A stretch of 64,000 bases of DNA from contig CAMYNM010000008.1 in the NCBI GenBank assembly GCA_947259725.1, forward strand, positions 62,001 through 126,000, written 5' to 3'. Position 1 is the first letter of the stretch; each line of letters begins with the position of its first letter. The notes beneath the pieces are model-generated. The model saw only the letters and a program-made list of their open reading frames with translations. It was not told the DNA's origin and ran no database searches. A program made the translations under genes and the position numbers. The DNA is from CALZIK01 sp945787635 (GTDB lineage: Bacteria; Acidobacteriota; Thermoanaerobaculia; Multivoradales; JAHEKO01). Below are positions 42,449 through 52,335 of the stretch, in pieces.

Positions 42449-42994
42449 TCAGACCGCCGGCTTGGAAGCCGTCGAGAACACGAGGAATGCAAATGCAACC
42501 TCAATCAACCCGCAGATTCCTGCGGCAGCTGCGGGCGGGACAGCCGAGAAGAAGACGAGACCTGCAGCGGCAATGAGGCACCCTCCGAATGTCCAGAAAA
42601 CTGCTCTGCCGTAAACAGTTGCGAAGACGAGGTAGCGGCTTCCGATTGTCGCCATCATCGCTGGGAAGAAGAGCTCTGGGTCGAGAAGGAAAAGACCATA
42701 GGCCATTGCGCAGCAGAGGATGAGCCACAATGTCGACGCGAACGCAAGTTGATTCAGTGCGTTGGCCTTGTCTGTCTTCGCGGGTCGCCCTACAGCCTTT
42801 TCAACGACTGTGCCGATCGGATGAATCAGCGCACCGCCTATGAACAGAGTCCATACGGCCGTGTGCATCCCGAGCTGATGGCACACCACGGCAGCTGTGA
42901 TCCAAACGAGGCCGGACACCAGGATTCCCGGCGCCCCGTCGTAGTGGGCGTGGCGCATCTCACTCTGCTGCTCTTCGGTTGGAGATAGATTCAT
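42449..42994 (-). CDS. Multi-pass membrane protein, unknown
   Basis: 181 residues with about five transmembrane helices (for example ILVSGLVWITAAVVCHQLG, AVWTLFIGGALIHPIGTVV, FASTLWLILCCAMAYGLFLL, GRAVFWTFGGCLIAAAGLVF). A charged loop (EKAVGRPAKTDKANALNQ) follows helix 2. It resembles conserved hypothetical membrane proteins annotated only as domains of unknown function. It lies between the IS6 fragment and the tRNA-Ala gene, at the right edge of the proposed island. Confidence 0.65.
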   Translation of the reverse strand: MNLSPTEEQQSEMRHAHYDGAPGILVSGLVWITAAVVCHQLGMHTAVWTLFIGGALIHPIGTVVEKAVGRPAKTDKANALNQLAFASTLWLILCCAMAYGLFLLDPELFFPAMMATIGSRYLVFATVYGRAVFWTFGGCLIAAAGLVFFSAVPPAAAAGICGLIEVAFAFLVFSTASKPAV

Positions 42995-43090
42995 GAGGGC
43001 TTCTCAGGAAGTGACGCCCAGTTCCTAGCCGACCTGGCGATGCGGTCGAAATCTGGGATTTTGCTTGCTACTTGATTGCAAGAACTACGA

Positions 43091-43106
43091 GGCATCTCGC
43101 GATGCC
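43091..43106. terminator. Possible terminator hairpin after tRNA-Ala
   Basis: GGCATC-TCGC-GATGCC forms a perfect six-pair stem 17 bp beyond the tRNA 3' end in its direction of transcription. It is followed by a weak T-containing tract on the minus strand. Confidence 0.4.
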
Positions 43107-43122
43107 CCGTAAACTACTCTAT

Positions 43123-43198
<76 letters not shown>

Positions 43199-43262
43199 AG
43201 GGTTCCCACGAACGCGGGAGCGCGGCGGGCGTTCGGGAGTGTCAACACGCGCGGCCTTCGGC

Positions 43263-43345
43263 CGACACGGAGATCGACCGCTACAGTTCATCGGTCGACA
43301 CGGAGGTCGACCGCTGCAATTCGTCGGACGCGATGGAGGTTGACG
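43263..43345 (+). repeat. 33-bp tandem repeat, 2.5 copies
   Basis: Units at 43263-43295, 43296-43328 and a partial third to 43345 (CGACACGGAGATCGACCGCT type), with a few substitutions. Located between the tRNA and the hflX stop. Units are a multiple of three, but I see no start codon context to call it coding. Confidence 0.65.
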
Positions 43346-43346
43346 T

Positions 43347-44456
43347 TTACGCGCCGCCGCCGTTGCCGTTCGTACCGTTCGCGGCGATCCGTTCGAGGAG
43401 CATCGTCTTGAGCTCTTCGACACCGGCGCCGGTCTGGGCCGAGACCGCCGGGGCGCCGTTGCCGGCTTCGCCGTCGTCGCTCCAGAGATCGCTCTTGTTG
43501 AACACCGGTAGGACCCGGGTCATGTCGACGTCGAGGTCGGCCAGAACCTCTTCGCCTATCTCCATCTGCTCGCGCCAGCGGGGATGGCTCCGATCGACGA
43601 CATGCAGCACGAGATTGGCCTGGGTGATCTCTTCGAGGGTGCTTCTAAAGGATGCGACCAGATGGTGCGGGAGCTTTCTGATGAAGCCGACGGTGTCGGC
43701 GAAGATGGCGGTCTTGGGCCCGCCGAGCGAGCCTTTACGCAGCCGCGAGTCGAGGGTCGCGAACAGCCGGTCTTCGGCGCGCACACCGGCGCGGGTGAGC
43801 CGGTTGAAGAGCGTCGATTTACCGGCGTTGGTATAGCCGGCCAGAGCGATCACCACGTGGTCGCGGCGGCCGCGGCGGTGGAGCTCACGGGTGCGCTCGA
43901 TGCGGCCGAGCTCTTTCTTGAGTTGCTTGATGCGGGTACGCAGCATGCGCCGGTCGGCCTCGAGCTGGGTCTCGCCCTCGCCGCCCCGGACACCGATGCC
44001 GCCGGCCTGGCGCGAGAGGTGGGTCCAGCGCCGCGTGAGTCGCGGCAGCTGGTACTCGAGCTGCGCGAGCTCGACCTGGGTGCGCGCCTCGCGGGTGCGC
44101 GCCTGCCGGACGAAGAGATCCAAGATCAGCGCGCTGCGATCGATCACCGCGCAGTCGATGATCGCCTCGAGGTTCTTGACCTGGTTCGGCGTCAGATCGT
44201 CATCGAAGATCACGACTTCGGCGCCCAACTCGGCGGAGGCGCGGGCGATCTCCTCCGCCTTGCCGCGGCCGACCAGAGTTCGCGAGTCGGGCGAGCGCCG
44301 ATTCTGCAAACCGTGCCCGACCACCTCGAGGCCGGTGCTTCGCGAGAGCTCAGCGAGCTCGGCGAGATTCTCCTCGACGACGTACCCGGGCTGCGCTGGA
44401 AGCGCCAGCCCCATCAGAAAAGCCCGGGTCGCGGGCCGTTGCCGTTGTTCCTGCAA
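43347..44456 (-). CDS. hflX: Ribosome-associated GTPase HflX
   Basis: 369 residues. The N-terminal HflX domain has GLQNRRSPDSRTLVGRGKAE and VIFDDDLTPNQVKNLE. The Gly-rich linker GGIGVRGGEGETQLEADRR is the family signature. The G domain has G1 GYTNAGKST, G3 DTVGF and G4 NKSD. It binds the 50S subunit and splits stalled ribosomes. It follows the outer-membrane protein gene with a 3-bp gap, so the two are co-transcribed. Confidence 0.95.
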   Translation of the reverse strand: MQEQRQRPATRAFLMGLALPAQPGYVVEENLAELAELSRSTGLEVVGHGLQNRRSPDSRTLVGRGKAEEIARASAELGAEVVIFDDDLTPNQVKNLEAIIDCAVIDRSALILDLFVRQARTREARTQVELAQLEYQLPRLTRRWTHLSRQAGGIGVRGGEGETQLEADRRMLRTRIKQLKKELGRIERTRELHRRGRRDHVVIALAGYTNAGKSTLFNRLTRAGVRAEDRLFATLDSRLRKGSLGGPKTAIFADTVGFIRKLPHHLVASFRSTLEEITQANLVLHVVDRSHPRWREQMEIGEEVLADLDVDMTRVLPVFNKSDLWSDDGEAGNGAPAVSAQTGAGVEELKTMLLERIAANGTNGNGGGA

Positions 44457-44459
44457 GCG

Positions 44460-44999
44460 TCAGAAGTGAATCGAGACCCCGGCGTGCCCCATCATGAGGG
44501 TGTCGATGGTGTCGAGATTAGCCAAGTGGCCCGAGAACTCGATGACGAATCCAACCGAGTTGCTGATCAGGAACTCTCCGCTGATTCCCAGTACCAAACC
44601 GACCGCTTCTTCGCTGAATACTCCGCCGGAGAACCTCACGCCATCGAGACTGTACACACCCAGTCCGATGTAGAGACCCGACTCGTAGAAGCTCTCGGTG
44701 AACCGGTACTCGCCGACGACGGTCGCGTAGTCGAGGCTGGTGTCGATCGACTCTCCGACCAAGGCATTGCCGAGGTCGAGTTGGCCGACTCGTAGACCGA
44801 CCAGAAGCTGATCTTCCGGCTCGACCGAGAAACCGAGCTGAAACGTGGAATTCGACAGCCCGGCGTCGTCCTGATCCAGCGATCCGCCCACGCCGGCCAT
44901 CAGATTGAATCGGAACACCGAATCCGCGGCGGCGGCGGCAGGGACCACCAAGAGCGCGAGGACAAGGAGTACGAACGAAGCTGTTTTGGATCGATTCAA
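44460..44999 (-). CDS. Small outer-membrane beta-barrel protein
   Basis: 179 residues: signal peptide (VLLVLALLVVPAAAAADS), then repeated amphipathic strands (FRFNLMAGVGGSLDQ, LLVGLRVGQLDLGN, ESGLYIGLGVYSLDG) ending ...HAGVSIHF with terminal Phe. The size suggests an eight-strand OmpX/OmpW-like barrel. Immediately upstream of hflX in the same direction. Function unknown. Confidence 0.75.
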   Translation of the reverse strand: MNRSKTASFVLLVLALLVVPAAAAADSVFRFNLMAGVGGSLDQDDAGLSNSTFQLGFSVEPEDQLLVGLRVGQLDLGNALVGESIDTSLDYATVVGEYRFTESFYESGLYIGLGVYSLDGVRFSGGVFSEEAVGLVLGISGEFLISNSVGFVIEFSGHLANLDTIDTLMMGHAGVSIHF

Positions 45000-45111
45000 G
45001 TGGGTCTCCCAACCATCAACATACGGTGGACTTCGGTGCCCCGTCTAGGTCGAAACGAGGCCGAGCGCGAGTATAACGGTTGCCATCGCGTCTTTATCGA
45101 TCGAGCCAGCT

Positions 45112-45906
45112 ATGTGCGCCGGACGCTCTCGATCTTCGCCGCCTTCTCGATCGCCCGGCCTCGCTCGCGCTGTGACGGCGAGGCTGCTGGACGCGCTGGT
45201 GCCGTGCCACTGCCTGCACTGCTTCGCGCTCGAGCCGGGATCGATGCGGCTCGGCCTGTGTTCGGCTTGCCGGTGTCGGCTCGAGCCGGTCGAGTCCGCC
45301 GATCGAGTCGCCTGCGAGCTCTGCGGACGGGCTCTCCACGGCCGACGCTCGCGGGCTTTTCCTCTCTGCCTGCCGTGCCGCGGGAGATCCTCGCCGATCG
45401 ATCGCCTGTTCGCCGCCTGGAGCTATCAGGCTCCCCTCGACGACGTGATTCGCGCGCTCAAGTTCGGAGACCTTGCCTACCTCGGCGGACACCTCGGAGA
45501 CGCGCTCGCCGAGAGCCTGCCGACGGACTTGACCGTCGACGCGGTCGTGCCGGTGCCGCTCCATTGGCGCCGCTCGTGGTCTCGGGGCTACAACCAGGCC
45601 GCTGAGATCGCGCGAGCCCTGGCCGGAGCCCGAGACTGGCCGCTGAGATCCGTCCTGAGGCGCCGGCGACCCACGCCGCCCCAATCGGGGCTCGACCGCA
45701 CGAGCCGACGGCGCAACCTTAGATGGGCGTTTGCCGTCCAAAGAAAAGCCACGCGCTCGGCCCTCCGAGCCCAGCGGCTGCTCCTCATCGATGACGTGTA
45801 CACCACGGGTGCCACCGCCGAAGCCGCGGCGCGAGCCTTGAAGAAAGCCGGTGTCCGTTGGGTCGGGCTGGCGGTCGCCGGTCGCACTCCACGATTCCGT
45901 GGCTGA
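45112..45906 (+). CDS. ComF-family phosphoribosyltransferase-like protein
   Basis: 264 residues. N-terminal Cys pairs (CHCLHC...CSAC...CELC...CLPC) form the ComF zinc-binding part. Double PRTase motif region: VPVPLHWRRSWSRGYNQAAE, QSGLDRTSRRRNL, and the PRPP loop LLLIDDVYTTGATAEAAAR. ComF proteins act in DNA uptake in competent bacteria, but homologues occur widely. Divergent from the barrel/hflX unit. Confidence 0.9.
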   Translation: MCAGRSRSSPPSRSPGLARAVTARLLDALVPCHCLHCFALEPGSMRLGLCSACRCRLEPVESADRVACELCGRALHGRRSRAFPLCLPCRGRSSPIDRLFAAWSYQAPLDDVIRALKFGDLAYLGGHLGDALAESLPTDLTVDAVVPVPLHWRRSWSRGYNQAAEIARALAGARDWPLRSVLRRRRPTPPQSGLDRTSRRRNLRWAFAVQRKATRSALRAQRLLLIDDVYTTGATAEAAARALKKAGVRWVGLAVAGRTPRFRG

Positions 45907-46036
45907 CCGGATCCGGCCCAGGTCTGCCCTGCTCTGTCAAGATCTGCCCCGTCTCAGGCCTGGCCTGGGCTGAAAGAGGCCCTATCTGGTTGGAGTTTTG
46001 GTGTCATAGATTAACAAGCTTCCATCTTCTTTTTCT

Positions 46037-46065
46037 TTGACCTGGACGACACGTCTCCCTATACT
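46037..46065 (+). promoter_or_regulatory. Near-consensus sigma-70 promoter
   Basis: TTGACC (-35), a 17-bp spacer and TATACT (-10), ending 20 bp before the start codon at 46086. Transcription would begin about 13 bp before the ATG, leaving a very short leader. Confidence 0.75.
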
Positions 46066-46085
46066 TATCCTGCGTATAGTTAGCT

Positions 46086-47984
46086 ATGCATCAGAAGAGC
46101 CATAGATTCTTGTGCGCGTTCGCGATCCTTCTCGCGAGCGCTGGTGGTGCGTGGGCCGAAGGCGCGGGCGCCTTGGCGGGCCGAGTCGAAGCCACCGCGG
46201 CGCCGCTTTCGACGGTGCGCGTCTACGCATATGCGGTCGCGGACTTGAGCCTGCGCAAAGAGGTCACCGACAGCTCGGGCGTTTTTCTCTTCGACGGCCT
46301 GCCAGCCGGCCTTTACAAGATCATCGCCTTCAAGCGAGGTTTCGTGCCGGCGGTGATCATGTTGAGTCGAGCTTCACAGGACGCGATTCAATTCCTGGAA
46401 GTCGAGCTCGGCTCACCACCCGAGTACAGCGATACCGCTGCAGCCTCGTTCTGGAAGATCCGCGAAGAGATCCCTCCGGACGTGCTTCGAGACATCGAGA
46501 TGCCGGTGGTCCCGGTCTTCGCAGTGGCCCCGGGTGACATCGAAGATTCCTACGGCGCGCCACAAGGCATCGCCGAGGCCGGTTTCCAGACCGAGATGCG
46601 AGCGATCACCGGACTGCACGAGAGCGCGGATCTCGGAGCCGCTCAGCTCAACGGCGCAGAGTTCGGCGTCACCGGCACGGTCCACGATGTCCAGATCGAC
46701 CTTCACGGCGGTTTCTCTTCGCTCGTGGGTGAGGCCTTCGACAATCTCGCCGAGCCCGACGGCTCGACCCAGGCTCTAAGCTTCAGCGTTGCCAAGGCGG
46801 ACCGCTCCACGGTCGGCTTTACCACCCGCAGCAGTCGCCTCACGGGCGCCGGCGGCGACGAGCCGGGTGACCCGATCAACTTCGAGCGCCACCAGCTCAG
46901 CTGGACGCAGGCCTACGGCGAGCGCTCGAGCTCGAGCTTCTCGGCGCAATACGTCGAGGAGAACAACTTCTACCGACAGGCCCTCGTGGTTCCCGAGAGG
47001 ATTCCCGGGGCTTCACGATCGTGGCGCCTTGAAGGCTCTTACGAGAGCCAGATCACCGACCGCTCGAGCATCGAAGCCGGAGTGCGCTATCGCGACCGCG
47101 AAGCCGAGCTCCGCTCGAACGATCCCTCCCGCACTCTGCCGGAGGAGACGGTCGAGCTCTTCGGTCGCGCGGGTTGGCAGATCAACCCGACCGTGGTCGT
47201 CCAGTACGGCGTCTTCTCGGCGCTCCATGACGGCACGCTGTCTCTGGCTCCCCAGGGAGGCGTGGTGCTCCAGCTCGGCGACAACTGGCAGGCCACGACC
47301 CTGGCCAGCCACCGCGTCGACACCGACGAACAGGAGTTGCGGCGCCCCGACTTCAGCCCGACGTACTACCGCGACGCCCGCGGCTGCGGCCCGGCCGAAG
47401 AGTATTGCTACGAGCTCTCGCTGTCGCGCGACACCAAAGGTGACAGCGGCATACGTCTGGGTGCGATTCACCGCAAGATCGGTGAGACGCAGCGGCTGTT
47501 CTTCGACTCCGATTTCTTCGATCGTTTCGACAGTCTCTACCTCGTCGATGGCGACCGCCTGCCGGAGCTCAAAGTCGAGGTCACCCAACGGCTTTCGCCC
47601 AACGTCTTGACCCGAATTGAATCCAATGTCGGCGCCGGCGGTGGCGGCTTGATGCGTTCGGCCAATCGCTCCTACTCGAACGAGGTCCGCTACCTCGTGA
47701 CCTCGATGGATACCCGATTCGAGGAGACCGACACCGGACTCTACGTGGCGTTCCACCGCCTCGAGCAGGAGCTGACGCCGCTGACGGGTCGCCAACAGGT
47801 GGCTTCCGCGATGGCCCTCGAACGGCTCCAGCTCGGTGTCAGCCAGGATCTCGGCTTCCTCGACCGACTGGCCTCCGATCTCGCGGTTCGACTCGACATG
47901 GAGTTGAGCCGGGGTGGGGCCTCCGCCGAGCTGTACGACGAACTGCGCAAGCGGATCACCGGCGGCTTCGCCGTCCGCTTCTAG
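46086..47984 (+). CDS. Outer-membrane protein with N-terminal carboxypeptidase-regulatory-like domain
   Basis: 632 residues: signal peptide (FAILLASAGGAWA), a CarboxypepD_reg-like/CNA-B beta domain (~28-105: GALAGRVEATAAPLSTVRVY, GLPAGLYKIIAFKRGFVPAV), then a long set of amphipathic strands ending in Phe (GGFAVRF). This is the build of TonB-receptor-like barrels that lack a recognisable plug. Perhaps a passive or surface-anchoring barrel. It has its own strong promoter and is followed by a hairpin. Confidence 0.72.
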   Translation: MHQKSHRFLCAFAILLASAGGAWAEGAGALAGRVEATAAPLSTVRVYAYAVADLSLRKEVTDSSGVFLFDGLPAGLYKIIAFKRGFVPAVIMLSRASQDAIQFLEVELGSPPEYSDTAAASFWKIREEIPPDVLRDIEMPVVPVFAVAPGDIEDSYGAPQGIAEAGFQTEMRAITGLHESADLGAAQLNGAEFGVTGTVHDVQIDLHGGFSSLVGEAFDNLAEPDGSTQALSFSVAKADRSTVGFTTRSSRLTGAGGDEPGDPINFERHQLSWTQAYGERSSSSFSAQYVEENNFYRQALVVPERIPGASRSWRLEGSYESQITDRSSIEAGVRYRDREAELRSNDPSRTLPEETVELFGRAGWQINPTVVVQYGVFSALHDGTLSLAPQGGVVLQLGDNWQATTLASHRVDTDEQELRRPDFSPTYYRDARGCGPAEEYCYELSLSRDTKGDSGIRLGAIHRKIGETQRLFFDSDFFDRFDSLYLVDGDRLPELKVEVTQRLSPNVLTRIESNVGAGGGGLMRSANRSYSNEVRYLVTSMDTRFEETDTGLYVAFHRLEQELTPLTGRQQVASAMALERLQLGVSQDLGFLDRLASDLAVRLDMELSRGGASAELYDELRKRITGGFAVRF

Positions 47985-48017
47985 CAGCGCCGCAGGGCCC
48001 GGGCCTGGCGGCCGGGG

Positions 48018-48042
48018 ATCCAGGTAGCTCAAAAACCTGGAT
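48018..48042. terminator. Hairpin after the 47984 stop
   Basis: ATCCAGGT-loop-ACCTGGAT gives a perfect 8-bp stem with a 9-nt loop, 33 bp after the stop. No T-run follows, so it may be a weak or factor-assisted terminator. Confidence 0.45.
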
Positions 48043-48165
48043 TCAACAATCCGCAGATCCTCCATTTTTTTGGATAGAATCTCGTAAAGGCCTCTCCGGT
48101 ATGGCTTTTTGGGCGATTCAACAAACCGGTTCGTGGCACGGTTCCTGCTCTAGATATCAGCGACG

Positions 48166-50918
48166 ATGACCGACCCCGCCAAGAAACTGATGCTCCTCGC
48201 GGGCATCGCGCTCGCCGCCGTTGTCGTCCTGGGCGGCGCCACAAGCTCCTACCGGAAAATCGAGTCGTTTCAGCCCCTCGGCTTCGAAGCTCGGCAGGTC
48301 GGAGGGCACTGGCTGGTGCTCGAGGTCGAAGAGCGAGTCGGGCTCGAGCCGGGCGACGAGATCGTGCTCGTCAACCTCGAGAGCTTCGCGACCGTCAGCG
48401 ATCTCGGCGAGGTCCTGCGCCGGCACGCGCAGAGCGAGCTCCTGGTCCTTCGCGACGGCGAGATGACCACGGTCACCTACGCCTCGCCCTCCCTCGAGAT
48501 CGACTTCGCGTACCTGGTCCTCGCGCTCATCGGCTGCGCCTACCTTCTGGTCGGGCTCTATACCTTGATGCGCGACCAGAGCACTCCGGCTGTGGTGTTC
48601 TTCCTCTGGTCGGTGATCTCGGCGATCGTCTACCTGTTCTCGCCGGTGGGCCCCTTCGACCTGATCGACAAGGTGCTCTACATCACTGAAGAGTTCGCTC
48701 GCGTGCTGCTCGCGCCGCTCACGCTGCATTTGTTCGCGATCTTCCCGAGACCGATCAAACAAGCGCGGGCCTCGAGGTGGCCAGTCCCCTTCTTCTACCT
48801 GCCGGCGGCGTTTCTGATTCTGCTCCAGATCGATCTCCTGGTCACCGGCGGCACCTGGCTCTTCGGCGCGACCGCGCCGATGGCGCTTGCCGTGCTCGAC
48901 CGACTCGAGCTATTTCATCTGGTTTTCTTCGGGCTGGCCTCGGCCGCCCTCGTAGCCTGGCGTCTCTGGAGCACGACCGAACGCGAAGCTCGACGCCAGA
49001 CGACGTGGATCAGCCTGGGGCTAGCCGGTGGCTACCTGCCCTTCGCACTCCTCTACGTCGTACCGAGGGCGCTCGGAGCGAGCTGGCAGGAGTCACTCGC
49101 GCCGCTAACGGTCCTGTTCCTCGCGATCGTGCCGATCACCTTCTGCTACGCGATCCTGCGCTACCGCCTCTGGGATCTCGGGGTCTTGGTTCGCGATACC
49201 GCCTCGCTGGCGCTCACGGTTCTCATCGGCGTGAGCGGTTTCGCGCTCGCCAATCTGGTTGTCAACCGGCTGGTTCCCGAGGACATCGCGCTGGGAAGAA
49301 ACCTCCTGGTCTTCGTTTCGGGCCTGACCATCGCCGGCCTGATGGTGCCTACTCGCCGCGGGCTCGGCCAGTCGCTCGAACGTCTTCAATACCGGGGCCG
49401 GTTCGGTCGGCGACGGGCTCTGGCCGAGATCGGCGAGGAGTTGCTCAACGAGCGCGACCTCGAGACCTTGTGCGAGCGTCTCTGCTCCGAGGTCGAGAGC
49501 GGCCTCGAGATCACACCGACCAACGTCCTGCTGCGACGCGGTGAGGTGCTCGTCGCCTGGCACGAAGAGCCCCACTTGACCGAGCCCGTACCGGCAGCCG
49601 CCTTTCCCTTGAAGACCTGGAAGGCCGGTGTGCACAGCCTTCCGGCGATGGGCCTGCCCGATCAGAACCACGCCGAGGTCGCGCTCTTCGGCTCGGGCTA
49701 TCGCTACGCCTTCCCGCTGAAGGTGCGGGAACGCAGTCTCGGGCTGTTCGTGTGCGGCTACAAAGAAGACAGCCTGCCTCTCAACAGTGACGATGTCGAC
49801 CTGATTCGCAGCGTCCTCAACCAGACCGCGCTCGCAATCGAGAACGCCCAGCTACTGCACCGAGTGCAGTCTCAGTTCGAGGAGATGAGCCGGCTCCAGA
49901 GATTCAACGAAGAGGTGGTCGATTCTTCGCCCGCGGGAATCGCGGTCCTGGACCGCTCGAATCGAATTCTCTCGGCCAATCGAGCCTTTGCCAAGCTGAC
50001 CGGGCGAGAGCTCGACACGTTGCGCGGCCAGCCCCTCGCCGAGAGCCTGCCGATCGACTCGCTCCCCGAGCCGGGCGAAGGTATCCGCGAGATCAACTAC
50101 ACGACTCCCGAGGGCCGCCAGGGCTATGTTCAGGCGAGCGTCGGCTCGCTGCCGGATCCCGAGCGTTCCGGCCAGACCGTGCTGGTCATTCAGGACGTCA
50201 GCCAACGCGTGGCGATGGAGACCGCGCTCAAGGAGAGGGATCGCCTCGCGTCCCTCGGGGTTCTCGCGGCGGGCGTCGCTCACGAGGTCAACACGCCAAT
50301 TACCGGCATCTCGAGCTACGCGCAAATGCTGCTCGAAGAGACCCCGGTCGACGACCCTCGCCGCCAGCTCCTCGAGAAGGTCGAAAAGCAGACCTTCCGC
50401 GCCGCTCGAATCGTCAACAACCTGCTCAATTTCGCGCGCAAGCGCGATGGCGAGCGCCAGACTCTGGATATCGTGCCACTGCTCGGGGAGTGTCTCGATC
50501 TGCTCAAGGAGCGAATGACCGAGAAACGGGTGACGCTCGTGTGGCAGCCTCCGACGGAGCCCGTGTCGGTACACGCCAACGATGGCGAAATCCAGCAGGT
50601 CATCACCAACCTCGTGATCAACGCCATCGATGCGATGCGCGCCGAGGGCGGCACGCTCACGGTGGACATCGAGACCAACGATGCCTGGGTCTGGCTCGGC
50701 ATCGAGGACACCGGGCCGGGCATCCCCATCGCCGAGCTCAAGAACATCTTTGAACCGTTCTATTCGACCAAGTTCGCCCAAGGAGGAACCGGGCTGGGCC
50801 TGTCGATTTCGCACGATCTGATCCAGAGGCACGGAGGGGACATCCGTGTGATCAGTCATCCGGGGGAAGGATGCCGGTTCGTAGTCGAGCTGCCGCTCGC
50901 CGCGACGCGTCGCAAGGA

Positions 50919-50922
<4 letters not shown>
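48166..50922 (+). CDS. Multi-domain membrane histidine kinase with PDZ, GAF and PAS domains
   Basis: 918 residues. One N-terminal helix, then a PDZ-like extracytoplasmic segment (~30-105: EERVGLEPGDEIVLVNLESF), then eight or so helices (~112-365). A GAF domain follows (~405-565), a PAS domain (~575-680: SPAGIAVLDRSNRILSANRA), HisKA with H706 (GVAHEVNTPITGISSYAQML) and HATPase (NLVINAIDAM, DTGPGI, GTGLGLSISHDL). The ATG of the NtrC-like regulator overlaps its stop. Likely senses an envelope or membrane state and phosphorylates that regulator. Confidence 0.92.
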
Positions 50923-52301
<1,379 letters not shown>

Positions 52302-52335
52302 CCGCTCTCATTTGTCCGCCGGGAAAGGCTCGTGG

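Noticed and set aside
43263..43345. CRISPR array
   Set aside because: The units are contiguous tandem repeats without spacers, and there are no cas genes in the window.
49105..50859. Minus-strand frames under the membrane kinase
   Set aside because: Shadows of a gene with clear PAS, HisKA and HATPase motifs.
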